Below, in pieces: positions 1 to 8,679 of a stretch of 64,000 nucleotides of DNA. Every line of letters starts with the position of its first letter. The first letter of the stretch is position 1. This DNA is from Bradyrhizobiaceae bacterium PARB1 (lineage in GTDB: Bacteria; Pseudomonadota; Alphaproteobacteria; Rhizobiales; Xanthobacteraceae), in NCBI GenBank assembly GCA_002256345.1, contig NKIY01000001.1:946194-1010193 (forward strand). The letters run 5' to 3'. The position numbers were made by a program, and so were the translations under genes. Under the pieces are notes generated by a model. The model saw nothing but the letters and a program-made list of their open reading frames with translations, did not search any database and had not been told where the DNA came from.

Positions 1-170
1 TGTGATTAGCATCGGCTGTGTCCCCACGGTGACCGGCCTTGAGGTCATTCGGGATGTACCACAGGAATTCCGACTGAACGCTCAAGGTGATCTCCACAAT
101 GTTAGTCGCGGGGCAGGCAGGCGCGGCACGGCGCTCCGTGACACGTCATGCACGCTTTGCGTGTCATGTG

Positions 171-377
171 TCAGGCGGCCCGCAGACGGCGCGAGCCGGT
201 CCGGCTGTTGTCGAGAAGCGCGCGAACTGCGCGTTCGACCGCGCGGGCCGATCCGAAACGCGTTCCTTCGAGCGAATTGAAATCGGTTTCCGACGAAAAG
301 AAGCGGAAGCCACGTTCTTCGGCGACGACGATGCCGGCGGTACGATTGGCGATCTCGATAATATAGGCATGAGGCAT
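171..377 (-). CDS. Small conserved hypothetical protein (68 aa)
   Basis: This 68-residue frame opens with MPHAYIIEIA and continues with compact, balanced composition (RGFRFFSS, a SLEG turn, then an Ala/Arg-rich helix RAVERAVRALL). It resembles short uncharacterised proteins I recall from Bradyrhizobium-type genomes, in which an N-terminal beta-hairpin precedes an amphipathic helix. There is no signal peptide or membrane segment. No convincing Shine-Dalgarno is visible before the ATG, so the call rests on the protein reading. Function is unknown. The overlapping frames on both strands are Arg/Ser-rich and look like shadows. Confidence 0.55.
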   Translation of the reverse strand: MPHAYIIEIANRTAGIVVAEERGFRFFSSETDFNSLEGTRFGSARAVERAVRALLDNSRTGSRRLRAA

Positions 378-721
378 GTGTGTATGTCGCTGCGTGGCAG
401 CGATTCCATCCAGATATAATGATGTCGTGAAGCGAAGATTGGTGTCTGGCTGGAATCAACAACACGCGCCTGTGGCTGCAGACACGCAGCGGCGGGTCAC
501 GCTTTTGCGTAACTCACTCACTCCTGGTCTGCTGATCGCGGTCATGTGGGTGCCCCTGAAGCACGGGTTGTCGACTCAAGAATCGTCGGAATGGCCGTCT
601 CGGTCAATGAAATGGCCGTCCAAATTGGATAGCAAAACGGGCCAGGCATTCTGCAGGAGGTGTGCCCGACAGAATGCCACCTGCGTCACCGCGTGTGGCC
701 ACTGCCCGGCGGATACAAGTC
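378..721. other. Non-coding stretch with a short direct repeat
   Basis: No frame here reads as a credible protein. The only structure seen is a 10-bp direct repeat, AATGGCCGTC, at 590-599 and 611-620. Its 21-bp period is two helical turns, which could suit a tandem protein-binding site, but nothing nearby supports a specific regulator. Confidence 0.3.
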
Positions 722-995
722 TTAGCTGTCGAAACCCGCTGCAATGAAGGCCGGCAGCTTTTCATCAATGACGAGGCCGTTATCGAGGGTGCGATCAATG
801 ATTAGGGCCGACTTCGGATCGCCGCCAGCCGGAATGAGATAGGTAATATTCACGAGGGCGAGCGTGACATCGTCCAGCGAACGATAGTTCTGTGCCGGAT
901 CGAGTTCGACGATCTTCAGGTTCTTGGGATTCTCGACGATATCGAACTTCGATACTGAGAATCTCCTGCCCGGCGTGAGCTTCACCAGCGTGTCT
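722..995 (-). pseudogene. Decayed remnant of a MetQ/NlpA-family binding protein
   Basis: The C-terminal ~90 codons of an otherwise unconvincing 196-codon frame contain the NlpA hallmark block: LVKLTPG, then DIVENPKNLKIVELDPAQ and RSLDDV. This aligns with the intact homologue at 24987-25796 (DIAENPRKLQIAEIDAAQ, RSLDDV). Upstream of about position 995 the similarity vanishes, and the end (KLPAFIAAGFDS) is not the usual NlpA C-terminus. The N-terminal two thirds and signal peptide are missing. I read it as a fragment left by deletion or recombination, not a functional gene. The exact 5' edge is approximate. Confidence 0.6.
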
Positions 996-1344
996 GATAT
1001 CTCGGCGACTGGCGGATACTCTTCATGGTCAATGCCATCATGGAGCGATGGACTGAGGCGGTTGCTCGCTCGATTTGCGTGCCGCTTGTGCCCGCTTTTC
1101 AGCAACGATCCAGTGTCTTTCCTGCGACAGGTTGCCACGAGGGGAAGGATGTTCTCCATGTGCGGCGGAGTGCTTCGTTTGTGTTTGCTCCGGATTGAAT
1201 GTTCGGAAATTCCATTTTTGGTTGCTTCAAGCAGACGATTGACGCCCTCACTGTGCGGTGACGTGATGCACAAGACGATAGCGAGCCCGCACGACACAAA
1301 CGGAGCTGCCATCGGAACAGCATTTTAATCATGGAGATCATATT

Positions 1345-2280
1345 GTGATTATCAAGTCGGTCATGGCAGCGGCCCTAGCGCTGAGCGTGGCGGCGGTCGG
1401 CTTCGTTGCCCCGTCGCAGGCGCAGGCCAATGCCAACAGCCCGCTGGTGAATGGCGAGTGGCTGGAGAAGAACCTGAGCGATCCAAAGCTGCGGATCGTG
1501 GAAGTCAGCGTCGAGCCCGGTCTGTTCGAGCGCGGCCACATCCCCGGCGCGCAGAATGTGGTCTGGCACACCGATCTCGTGGACACCGTGAAGCGCGATG
1601 TCGCGTCGAAGGAGAAATTCCAGGATCTGGTGAAGAAGCTCGGCATCAATCAGGACAGCACGGTCGTCCTGTATGGCGACAACAACAACTGGTTCGCCGC
1701 CTGGGGCGCCTGGGTGTTCGACGTCTATGGCGTGAAGAACGTCAAGCTGCTGGATGGCGGCCGCAAGAAGTGGGAGGCCGACAAGCGCCCGCTCGACACG
1801 CGCAATGCCAGCGTGGCGCCCGGTACGCTCAAGGTGGCCGATGCCGATCATAAGCTGCGTGCCCGTCTCGCCGATGTGCGCGCGGCGTCCGACAGCAAGA
1901 ATATCACGCTCGTCGATATCCGCTCGCCGGATGAATATTCGGGCAAGATCTTTGCGCCGCCCGGCTCGCAGGAATTGACCGTGCGCGCCGGCCATGTGCC
2001 GAACGCGCTGAACGTGCCGTGGGGGCGTGCAGTCGCAGAGGACGGTACCTTCAAGTCGGCTGCTGATCTGAAGAAGCTCTATGCGGAAGCCGGCATTGAT
2101 GGCAGCAAGCCGATCATCGTCTATTGCCGCATCGGTGAACGCTCGAGCCACACCTGGTTCCTGCTGTCAAAAATCCTCGGCTATGACGTGAAGAACTATG
2201 ACGGCTCGTGGACCGAATACGGCAATTCCGTCGGTCTTCCCGTCATCAATGTCGCCGGCACGGTGTGGGGCGGTAAGTGA
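1345..2280 (+). CDS. Exported thiosulfate sulfurtransferase (tandem rhodanese)
   Basis: Two rhodanese domains (about residues 33-150 and 165-295) follow a Sec signal peptide with a likely AQA cleavage near residue 28, so the enzyme should act in the periplasm. The second domain carries the catalytic loop CRIGERS, with Cys261 as sulfur acceptor; the first lacks an equivalent Cys, as is usual for the regulatory half. Family role: transfer of sulfane sulfur from thiosulfate or a similar donor to a thiol acceptor. The start is GTG, preceded by GGAG eight bases upstream. Its stop overlaps the GTG start of the YeeE/YedE gene (GTGA), which implies translational coupling and a shared sulfur-uptake task. 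Confidence 0.88.
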   Translation: MIIKSVMAAALALSVAAVGFVAPSQAQANANSPLVNGEWLEKNLSDPKLRIVEVSVEPGLFERGHIPGAQNVVWHTDLVDTVKRDVASKEKFQDLVKKLGINQDSTVVLYGDNNNWFAAWGAWVFDVYGVKNVKLLDGGRKKWEADKRPLDTRNASVAPGTLKVADADHKLRARLADVRAASDSKNITLVDIRSPDEYSGKIFAPPGSQELTVRAGHVPNALNVPWGRAVAEDGTFKSAADLKKLYAEAGIDGSKPIIVYCRIGERSSHTWFLLSKILGYDVKNYDGSWTEYGNSVGLPVINVAGTVWGGK

Positions 2281-3536
2281 TCGACCATTTGATGGTGGAG
2301 CCCGCAGGCGCGGCTCCATCGGCTCGTCAGCCCGCGCCGGCCTTGTCGCCGGCGCGGGCATTTGTCGTCGATCGGTGGCCTGCAGCATTGTTGGCTGCGG
2401 GCGTTCTGCTAGCGATTGCGATCACTGCCTATGTCACGCATGGGAACGGGCATGCCCGCACGGCACTGTCGCTGATGTTCGGCGCCGCTTTTGGCATCGT
2501 GCTGCAGCGTGCGCGTTTTTGCTTCTTCTGCATGTTCCGCGAATGGTTCGATGAACGGGATCCGCGCGGCCTGTCGGGGCTGCTGGTGGCGCTTGCGGTG
2601 GGGCTCATCGGCACGTTTCTAGTATTCGGCGCTTGGCTGCCCGATGCATCGACGGGGCGGCTGCCGCCGGACGCTTTTATCGGGCCCGTTGGTCCGGCGC
2701 TCGTTATCGCGGGCTTGGCCTTCGGTGCCGGGATGGCCATCTCCGGTTCCTGTGTCAGCGCGCATCTCTATCGTCTTGGCGAAGGCTCCCCGACGGCGCC
2801 ATTTGCGCTGGTCGGGGCACTGCTTGGCTTCATGCTTGGCTTCGTCAGCTGGAACCCGATCTATCTGACACTCATCGCCGATGCGCCGGTGATCTGGCTG
2901 CCTAGATACTTTGGCTATGCAGGTGCGCTGATCGCCTCCTTTGCCGTGATTGGCTCGCTGGCTTATGTAATCCGTCAACGTCAGGCTCCGCGTCGTGCGG
3001 AACAGTCAGCCGATGGATTCACCGCGATCTTCGTCGCGCGCTGGCCGGCCTGGATTGGCGGCGCTATTATCGGCGTGCTGGCAACGCTATCCTATCTCAG
3101 GGTAGCGCCGCTTGGTGTGACGGCGGAATTGGGGGCGCGTGCAAGGCAGCTGGCCGGCGTCGTCGGTGTCGCTCCTACCAGGCTCGAAGGCCTCGACAGC
3201 CTGCGCGGCTGTATCGCCGTGGTGCGGGATTTTGCGCTGTCCGACAATGGCGTGTTCGTACTCGGCGTGATTGGTGCGTCCTTTGCCGCGGCGCTGGTCG
3301 CCAGGCAATTCAAACCATCATGGCCGACGCTCCGCCAGATCGTGCAGGGACTTCTCGGCGGCACCTTGCTGGGCTGGGGCGCCATGATCGGGCTCGGCTG
3401 CACGGTGGGGACACTGTTTTCGGGCATTTCGGCGGGCGCGCTGTCCGGATGGGTCTTCGCGGCGGCGGTGTTCGGCGGAACGGCGATCACCCTCTGGGGC
3501 GGCCGGCGCGCAGGGCTTCTGCTGCGGCCTCGCTAA
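2277..3536 (+). CDS. YeeE/YedE-family sulfur transporter
   Basis: A 419-residue polytopic protein with about ten hydrophobic segments. Conserved Cys-bearing motifs typical of YeeE/YedE (thiosulfate or sulfur-compound uptake) are present: RARFCFFCMF near residue 78, ISGSCVSAH near 158, and GLGCTVGTLFSG with Cys375. In characterised members these cysteines relay thiosulfate through the membrane. The GTG start overlaps the sulfurtransferase stop. I infer that the periplasmic rhodanese supplies or processes the sulfur species moved by this carrier. The precise substrate cannot be read from sequence. Confidence 0.85.
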   Translation: MIDHLMVEPAGAAPSARQPAPALSPARAFVVDRWPAALLAAGVLLAIAITAYVTHGNGHARTALSLMFGAAFGIVLQRARFCFFCMFREWFDERDPRGLSGLLVALAVGLIGTFLVFGAWLPDASTGRLPPDAFIGPVGPALVIAGLAFGAGMAISGSCVSAHLYRLGEGSPTAPFALVGALLGFMLGFVSWNPIYLTLIADAPVIWLPRYFGYAGALIASFAVIGSLAYVIRQRQAPRRAEQSADGFTAIFVARWPAWIGGAIIGVLATLSYLRVAPLGVTAELGARARQLAGVVGVAPTRLEGLDSLRGCIAVVRDFALSDNGVFVLGVIGASFAAALVARQFKPSWPTLRQIVQGLLGGTLLGWGAMIGLGCTVGTLFSGISAGALSGWVFAAAVFGGTAITLWGGRRAGLLLRPR

Positions 3537-3559
3537 AGGGCCGCAGGTCGCGTGAACCG

Positions 3560-4378
3560 TCACGACGTGTGCTGTCCCCAGCGTTCGACGGTCAGGCGGC
3601 TGATCGTCTTGAAGATCAGTTCCTCCACGGCGAGGCCGATCAGGATCACGGTGAGGAGGCCGGCAAACACGCTGTCGGTCTCAAGCTGTGCGCGGTTCGT
3701 ATATATAAACCAGCCGAGGCCACCCGATCGTGCGCTGACGCCGAAGACGAGTTCAGCGGCGATCAGCGTCCGCCATGCAAAGGCCCATCCTATCCGCAGG
3801 CCCGACAGGATGTGTGGAAAGGCGGCGGGCATCAGGATCTCGGTAATGAAGCGTCCATGCGACAGGCCGAGATTGCGGCCCACCATGCGCAAAGTCGGCG
3901 AGACCGACAGGAATCCGCTGTGACAGGCGAGCGCCACCGGCCAGAGCACGGAATGGACGGTCACGAACAGCAGGCTCGGCACGCCGATGCCGAACCACAG
4001 CAGCGCCACGGGCAGCAGGGCGATGGCGGGCAGGGGATTGAACATGGAGGTGAGCAGGCCGAGCGCATCGCTGCCCCAGCGCGACATCACCGCCAGCGCG
4101 GTTAGTACCATCGCGATGGCGACGGCGAGCGCATAGCCCGTTGTCAGTACGCGTAGCGAGGTGAGCGCCCGATCGGGCAGTTCGCCGGACAGCGTGGCGC
4201 GGGCGAGTGCGCCGAACGTTGCGGTCAGGGTCGGAAGCAGCAGTGAATTGTCGAGCCAGCGCGCATAGAGCTCCCATATAGCCGACAGCGCCGCGAGGAT
4301 GACGATGCGGCGTAGTGTGCTGGCATTGCTTAGCACCGACAGTCGCCGCGGCCGCTGTGGATGAACGACGTCACGCAT
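3560..4378 (-). CDS. ABC transporter permease, NitT/TauT (SsuC/TauC) type
   Basis: About 272 residues with six predicted membrane segments and the EAA-like cytoplasmic loop (GRNLGLSHGRFITEILMPAA) that contacts the ATPase. This is the family architecture for nitrate, taurine or sulfonate importers. The start MRDVVHPQ is preferred over a longer upstream frame because it overlaps the ATPase stop by eight bases. It is the last gene of a binding protein-ATPase-permease operon. It converges with the YeeE gene over a 23-bp gap, in which I saw no terminator hairpin. Confidence 0.87.
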   Translation of the reverse strand: MRDVVHPQRPRRLSVLSNASTLRRIVILAALSAIWELYARWLDNSLLLPTLTATFGALARATLSGELPDRALTSLRVLTTGYALAVAIAMVLTALAVMSRWGSDALGLLTSMFNPLPAIALLPVALLWFGIGVPSLLFVTVHSVLWPVALACHSGFLSVSPTLRMVGRNLGLSHGRFITEILMPAAFPHILSGLRIGWAFAWRTLIAAELVFGVSARSGGLGWFIYTNRAQLETDSVFAGLLTVILIGLAVEELIFKTISRLTVERWGQHTS

Positions 4379-5186
4379 TGCCGGTGGCCCCGTCGAACAC
4401 GCTTTGCTGGATCCGGCGCTCAAGCTCGGCAAAAGCAGCGGAGCCGCGGGCGCGATCCTCCGCGGATACGCGAAAACTTGCCGCAAGGCGGCCGGGATGC
4501 GCGGTCAAAGCCAGGATACGGGTACCGACTACGATGGCTTCATCGATACCATGGGTCACGAACAGCACGGTGCTGCCAGTCTCCTCGCTAAGCGTGAGCA
4601 ACTCGTCCTGCATCTGCCGACGCGTCAGCGCATCAAGGGCGGCAAAGGGCTCATCCATCAGAAGTAATCGTGGCTGCAGCGCAAAGGCGCGGGCGATCGC
4701 GACTCGTTGCTTCATCCCGCCGGACAGTGTGTGGGGATAGGCGTCGAGGAAACGACTGAGGCCGACACGAATAAGCCATTCGCGCGCCTCGTGTTCGGCC
4801 TGCGTGCGCGAAAATTTGCGTCCGCGCTCCAACGCGTAGCGGACATTGCCGAGCGCCGTGCGCCACGGCAGCAACTGGTCGAATTCCTGGAAGACCGTCA
4901 TTCGATCCGGGGCGGGACGGGTGATGGGGGCGCCGTCGATCAGGATCGCGCCGCTGCTCGGTGCCAGAAAACCGCCGATGGCCCGCAGCAAGGTGGATTT
5001 GCCCGAGCCGGAGGGGCCGATCAGCACCAAGCGTTCGCCGGCATGGAGGTCGAAGGAGACATCATCGACGGCTGTCAGCGCACCATCGCGCGTCGGATAG
5101 TCGATGCCGACATCACTGACCTGAAGCAGCGGCGCAGGGCGCGCGTCGCTCTGGGCGGCGGGACGTGCCAGAGTGAGGATCGACAC
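4371..5186 (-). CDS. ABC transporter ATP-binding protein, SsuB/TauB type
   Basis: A 271-residue ATPase with Walker A GPSGSGKST (57-65), signature LSGGMKQR, Walker B LLLMDEPFAALD and switch His in VLFVTHG. It energises import with the permease at 3560. The GTG start lies one base after the stop of the binding-protein gene upstream. The N-terminal ~20 residues are a low-complexity extension before the first strand. Family members drive taurine, sulfonate or nitrate uptake; the cargo here is not determined. Confidence 0.9.
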   Translation of the reverse strand: MSILTLARPAAQSDARPAPLLQVSDVGIDYPTRDGALTAVDDVSFDLHAGERLVLIGPSGSGKSTLLRAIGGFLAPSSGAILIDGAPITRPAPDRMTVFQEFDQLLPWRTALGNVRYALERGRKFSRTQAEHEAREWLIRVGLSRFLDAYPHTLSGGMKQRVAIARAFALQPRLLLMDEPFAALDALTRRQMQDELLTLSEETGSTVLFVTHGIDEAIVVGTRILALTAHPGRLAASFRVSAEDRARGSAAFAELERRIQQSVFDGATGNA

Positions 5187-5187
5187 G

Positions 5188-6216
5188 TCAGCTTCCGGGC
5201 TTGTCCTTGAGGCCCGACCAGAACATGTCCTGCCAGCGCGCGGGGGCCCGCTTTATCAGGCCCACCTTCGCCTCGAAGTCGGCGAATTTCTGCGCGCCCT
5301 CGGGAGCCGTCGTGAAGCGCACATTGGGGTCGCGTATGATCGCTTCGACGAAGTCCGGCGCCAGCTTGGAGGACTCCGCCTTGATATAGAGGGCCGCAGC
5401 CTCCTTCGGATTGGCCGTGATCCAGTCATTGGCACGGTCGAGCGCGCTGACGAAGGCCTCAATGGTCTTCGGATTGTCGTTGACGAATTTGGTCGTGGAA
5501 TAGACCACGTTGAACGTATGCGGCCCGCCGAGGACGTCATAGCTGTTCAGCACGGCGTGCACCTTGCCGGTCGCCAGCTGTTGCTGCACGAAGGGGGGCG
5601 AAGTGAAATGGCCGGTGATCTCCGATTTACCGGAGAGGATCGCCGCCGTCGCATCGGGATGCGGCATGCTGACGGTGAGGTCGTCGAGTTTGTCGAACTT
5701 GCCGAACGCCTTGTCCGCCGCCATCTGCAGCAGGATCGGCTGGAAGCCGACCTTGACCGACGGCAACGCGATGCGGTCCTTCTCGGTGAAGTCGGCGATC
5801 GTCTTGACGTTTGGATTACTCGTGGTCAGCACATTCGCCATCGAGCCCAGCGCAGCCACGCCAATGATTTTGGCCGTGCTGCGCGTCTTGTCCCAGGTCA
5901 GGATCATCGGGGTGATGCCCGCGGTCGCGAAATCGAGCCCGCCGGAGATCAGTGCCTCGTTCATCGCTGCAGCCCCGGACAGGCGGAGCCATTCGATAGC
6001 GGGCGGCTTGATGCTAAGCTTGCGTGCCTCTTCCTCGACGAAGCCTTTCTCATTGGCGACGATCAGCGGCAGATAGCCAACACCGAATTGCTGGGCGATG
6101 CGGAGCTTTTCGGTTTCCGACCGCGCACTCTGGGTGCCGCAGAACGAAATCACCAGCGACAGCGAGGCGATTGCGGACGCACGAAATGTCGCCCAGCGGC
6201 TGGACGGCTTGCTCAT
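5188..6216 (-). CDS. NitT/TauT-type ABC substrate-binding protein
   Basis: A periplasmic binding protein of about 342 residues: signal peptide (FRASAIASLSLVISF, cleavage near ARS-ET), then the SsuA/NrtA-like fold (LRIAQQFGVGYLPLIVANEKG; LISGGLDFATAG). The start MSKPSSRW at 6216 is chosen because GGAG sits six bases upstream; a longer frame to 6306 lacks this. It is the first gene of the three-gene importer ending at 3560. Its position beside the rhodanese/YeeE pair suggests a sulfur-containing anion, but that is inference. Confidence 0.88.
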   Translation of the reverse strand: MSKPSSRWATFRASAIASLSLVISFCGTQSARSETEKLRIAQQFGVGYLPLIVANEKGFVEEEARKLSIKPPAIEWLRLSGAAAMNEALISGGLDFATAGITPMILTWDKTRSTAKIIGVAALGSMANVLTTSNPNVKTIADFTEKDRIALPSVKVGFQPILLQMAADKAFGKFDKLDDLTVSMPHPDATAAILSGKSEITGHFTSPPFVQQQLATGKVHAVLNSYDVLGGPHTFNVVYSTTKFVNDNPKTIEAFVSALDRANDWITANPKEAAALYIKAESSKLAPDFVEAIIRDPNVRFTTAPEGAQKFADFEAKVGLIKRAPARWQDMFWSGLKDKPGS

Positions 6217-6545
6217 GAAGAACTCCGGGATGATGTGACCAGTCGATGCGGTGGCGACTGTATTGCAATCGATTGCGGGTTCCAGTGCAGAGTGGAGCAT
6301 TTGCAAAATATGGAAGGTCTGTCTCCCAGATAGGGACCAAAGAGACGGGAATTACGTCAGGACGCGCCATGACGAAATATGCGACGAGCGGGAGAACAAG
6401 CTCATATCGAGGGCAGGCTGAGGGGAATGATCGGAGCGGCTCGTTGCTAAAAACAGCACGCGCATTGCTATTTTCTCCGGCCCGTTGCGGAGGCTGGTGG
6501 GTATGCCAGAGTTCCTGCATCTGTCCTGAAAGGAGATACGTGAAA
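6217..6545. promoter_or_regulatory. Divergent intergenic region (329 bp)
   Basis: This stretch separates the leftward importer operon (start 6216) from the rightward NlpA-type gene (start 6546), so promoters for both should lie here. I could not assign -35/-10 elements with confidence. The only clear signal is AGGAGA at 6531-6536, the ribosome binding site of the rightward gene. Confidence 0.4.
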
Positions 6546-7355
6546 ATGTCTGGAATTCACGCGGTGCCACGACGGCTCGCAACGCTGGCCGTGATGCTGT
6601 CAATCGCTACGATGGCCGGTGTCGGTTTGGTAGCCGCAGAGACGATCCGCGTTGGTGTCACGGCGGGGCCGCATGCGGAAGTGATCGAGGCGGTGCGCAA
6701 GGTCGCTGCCGAGCGCGGGCTCGAGATCAAGGCGGTGGAGTTCACCGATTATGTGTTTCCCAATCAGGCGCTCGCGAATAAGGACCTGGAAGCGAATTCG
6801 TTTCAGCACGAGCCTTATCTGAAGAACCAGGTCGCCAAGACCGGTTGGAAGATCGTGAAGGTTGCCACCACCACGGCATCGCCGATGGGTATCTATTCGC
6901 GAAAGTACAAGAGCTTCGCCGACGTGCCGAACGGCGCGACCATCGCCATTCCCAACGACCCGAGCAACGGCGCCCGATCGCTGCAGATACTGGCGGTCAA
7001 TGGCATCATCACATTGAAGGATCCCACCAACACCACTGCCGGCATTGCCGACATCGCCCAAAACGCTAAGAAGCTCAAATTCGTCGAGCTCGACGCGGCC
7101 CAACTGGCACGTTCGCTTTCGGATGTTGATGCTGCGGCAGTGAACAATAACTATGCCGTGCAGGCCGGCCTCGATCCGGTCAAGGACAGCCTGATCAAGG
7201 AGCCGGCGGAAACACCTTGGGTGAACATCATCGCCGTGCGTGAGGAAGACAAGGACAAGCCGTGGGTCAAGACCCTGACGGAGGCCTATCGCTCGGAGCC
7301 TGTGAAGCAATTCATCCTGACGCGCTTCAAGGGAGCTTACGTTCCGAGCTGGTAG
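6546..7355 (+). CDS. MetQ/NlpA-family ABC substrate-binding protein
   Basis: A 269-residue NlpA-family protein: Sec signal ending near VAA-ET, then IRVGVTAGPHAEVIEAV, NSFQHEPYLKNQ, the ATIAIPNDPSNGARSLQ hinge and KKLKFVELDAAQLARSL. There is no lipobox Cys, so it should be soluble periplasmic and not a lipoprotein like classical MetQ. Family members bind methionine or related ligands. ATG 6546 is preferred over GTG 6540 because AGGAGA then sits nine bases away. No MetN or MetI lies beside it or anywhere in the window. It is monocistronic, ending at a strong terminator. Confidence 0.88.
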   Translation: MSGIHAVPRRLATLAVMLSIATMAGVGLVAAETIRVGVTAGPHAEVIEAVRKVAAERGLEIKAVEFTDYVFPNQALANKDLEANSFQHEPYLKNQVAKTGWKIVKVATTTASPMGIYSRKYKSFADVPNGATIAIPNDPSNGARSLQILAVNGIITLKDPTNTTAGIADIAQNAKKLKFVELDAAQLARSLSDVDAAAVNNNYAVQAGLDPVKDSLIKEPAETPWVNIIAVREEDKDKPWVKTLTEAYRSEPVKQFILTRFKGAYVPSW

Positions 7356-7380
7356 CGAGCGCGACACGAAGAACGAACGC

Positions 7381-7412
7381 AGAAAGCAGGCCCTCGGACC
7401 TGCTTTCTTTCT
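7381..7412. terminator. Hairpin terminator between convergent genes
   Basis: A perfect 10-bp stem, AGAAAGCAGG (7381-7390) with CCTGCTTTCT (7399-7408), loop of eight bases, followed by TTCT. The A-rich 5' arm gives a T-rich tail on the opposite strand, so it may terminate both the NlpA-type gene and the leftward operon ending at 7429. Confidence 0.8.
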
Positions 7413-7428
7413 GTTGATGCCGGACGGA

Positions 7429-8649
7429 TCAGAAGAAGCCCTTGGCCGGCAGCGGCGTCGCGTTGATCTCCAGCGCGCCGATGGCCTGGGCCTTGACGGT
7501 GACCGGATTGTGCGACGACAGCGTCCGTGCATTGCGCCAGTGACGATCCAGATTGTCCGAGGTCCTCGTCGCCGAGGCGCCGCCGGCATCGAACAGCTGG
7601 CTGCCGCTACGAATGGCGAGTTCGTCGGTGATGATCTTTGCCTGCGCCGCCCGCAAAGCGGCCACATGGGCGAGCTGGGAGTCGGCGCTGTCGCCGGCGC
7701 GACTGGCGGCATCCAGCGCATCGGCGGCGGCAAGCACCACGGATTCCGCGGCGAAGGCGTTACTCGAGATTTCACCGACGGTCTGCTGAAGGATCGGATC
7801 TTCGCGTGGATTGAGCGACGGCGAATAATAGAAGTTTCGCGCGCGTTGGCGGACCAAGGCGGCGGCATCGCGGCGTGTCGCGGCGACGATGCCGGCATTG
7901 ATGGCCGTGAGGAAGAGCTGGGCGAATGTATTGGAATAGGCGGCGCCGTAACCGACATGCGGCGCGTCGACGATCAGTTCTGATGCCTCGACGCGGACAT
8001 TACGGAAATGCGTCGTGCCGCTGCCCGTCAGGCGCTGGCCGCTACCGTTCCAGTCATCCACCAGTTCGACGCCGTCGCGTTTCACGGGAACGATGGTTGT
8101 CGCAAGCCGCTTGTCGGCGGTGGCGACGCGCACCAGAACGTAGTCGGAATAAAGAGTTCCGGTGCTGTAATATTTAACGCCGTTGAGGCGATAGCCGTCG
8201 CCATCGACGGTCACAGTGGTGGCCGGTGCGATGTCGCCGACCTGCGAACTACCTAGTTCAGTTGTGGCAAGGCCGATGAGCGCGCCGCCCACCACGTCGT
8301 CGCGCCATTTCCGGCTCTGTGGGCTGAGCGGCGTGAGGATCAGGCGTTCGACCACGCTGAAATGATTGCGCAGGATATGCGCCACATTGGCATCGGCGGT
8401 GCCGATCCTGATGACGACAGAGAACAGTTCGCGCAGGGACACGCCGCCGCCGCCATCGGCTTTGGCGATGCGGAGCGCACCGATCCGCGACTGGCGGATC
8501 AGATCGACGATATCATAGGGCAGGATACGTTCGCGCTCGCGCCGGGCTTCCTCCTGCGCGATGTAATCGAGCAGCGCGGTGAGGGACGGAGAATCGGGAC
8601 GGAGCGGCTGCGGATCACGGGCAAATTGCGGAGCGGCGACGGTGTTCAT
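7429..8649 (-). CDS. SfnB/DszC-like flavin-dependent monooxygenase
   Basis: A 406-residue protein of the acyl-CoA-dehydrogenase fold: N-terminal helical domain, a central beta domain (ATTELGSSQVGD, GVKYYSTGTLYSDYVLV) and a C-terminal four-helix domain (DAGGASATRTSDNLDRHWRN). The class includes DszC and the sulfur-acquisition oxidoreductase SfnB, which use reduced flavin and oxygen rather than acyl-CoA. It is the last gene of the ssuA-ssuD-monooxygenase operon, 30 bp after its neighbour. Expected role: oxygenation of an organosulfur compound ahead of C-S cleavage. The substrate is not known. Confidence 0.82.
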   Translation of the reverse strand: MNTVAAPQFARDPQPLRPDSPSLTALLDYIAQEEARRERERILPYDIVDLIRQSRIGALRIAKADGGGGVSLRELFSVVIRIGTADANVAHILRNHFSVVERLILTPLSPQSRKWRDDVVGGALIGLATTELGSSQVGDIAPATTVTVDGDGYRLNGVKYYSTGTLYSDYVLVRVATADKRLATTIVPVKRDGVELVDDWNGSGQRLTGSGTTHFRNVRVEASELIVDAPHVGYGAAYSNTFAQLFLTAINAGIVAATRRDAAALVRQRARNFYYSPSLNPREDPILQQTVGEISSNAFAAESVVLAAADALDAASRAGDSADSQLAHVAALRAAQAKIITDELAIRSGSQLFDAGGASATRTSDNLDRHWRNARTLSSHNPVTVKAQAIGALEINATPLPAKGFF

Positions 8650-8679
8650 GCGGATCTCGTGCGTTAGGGGACGATGGTG

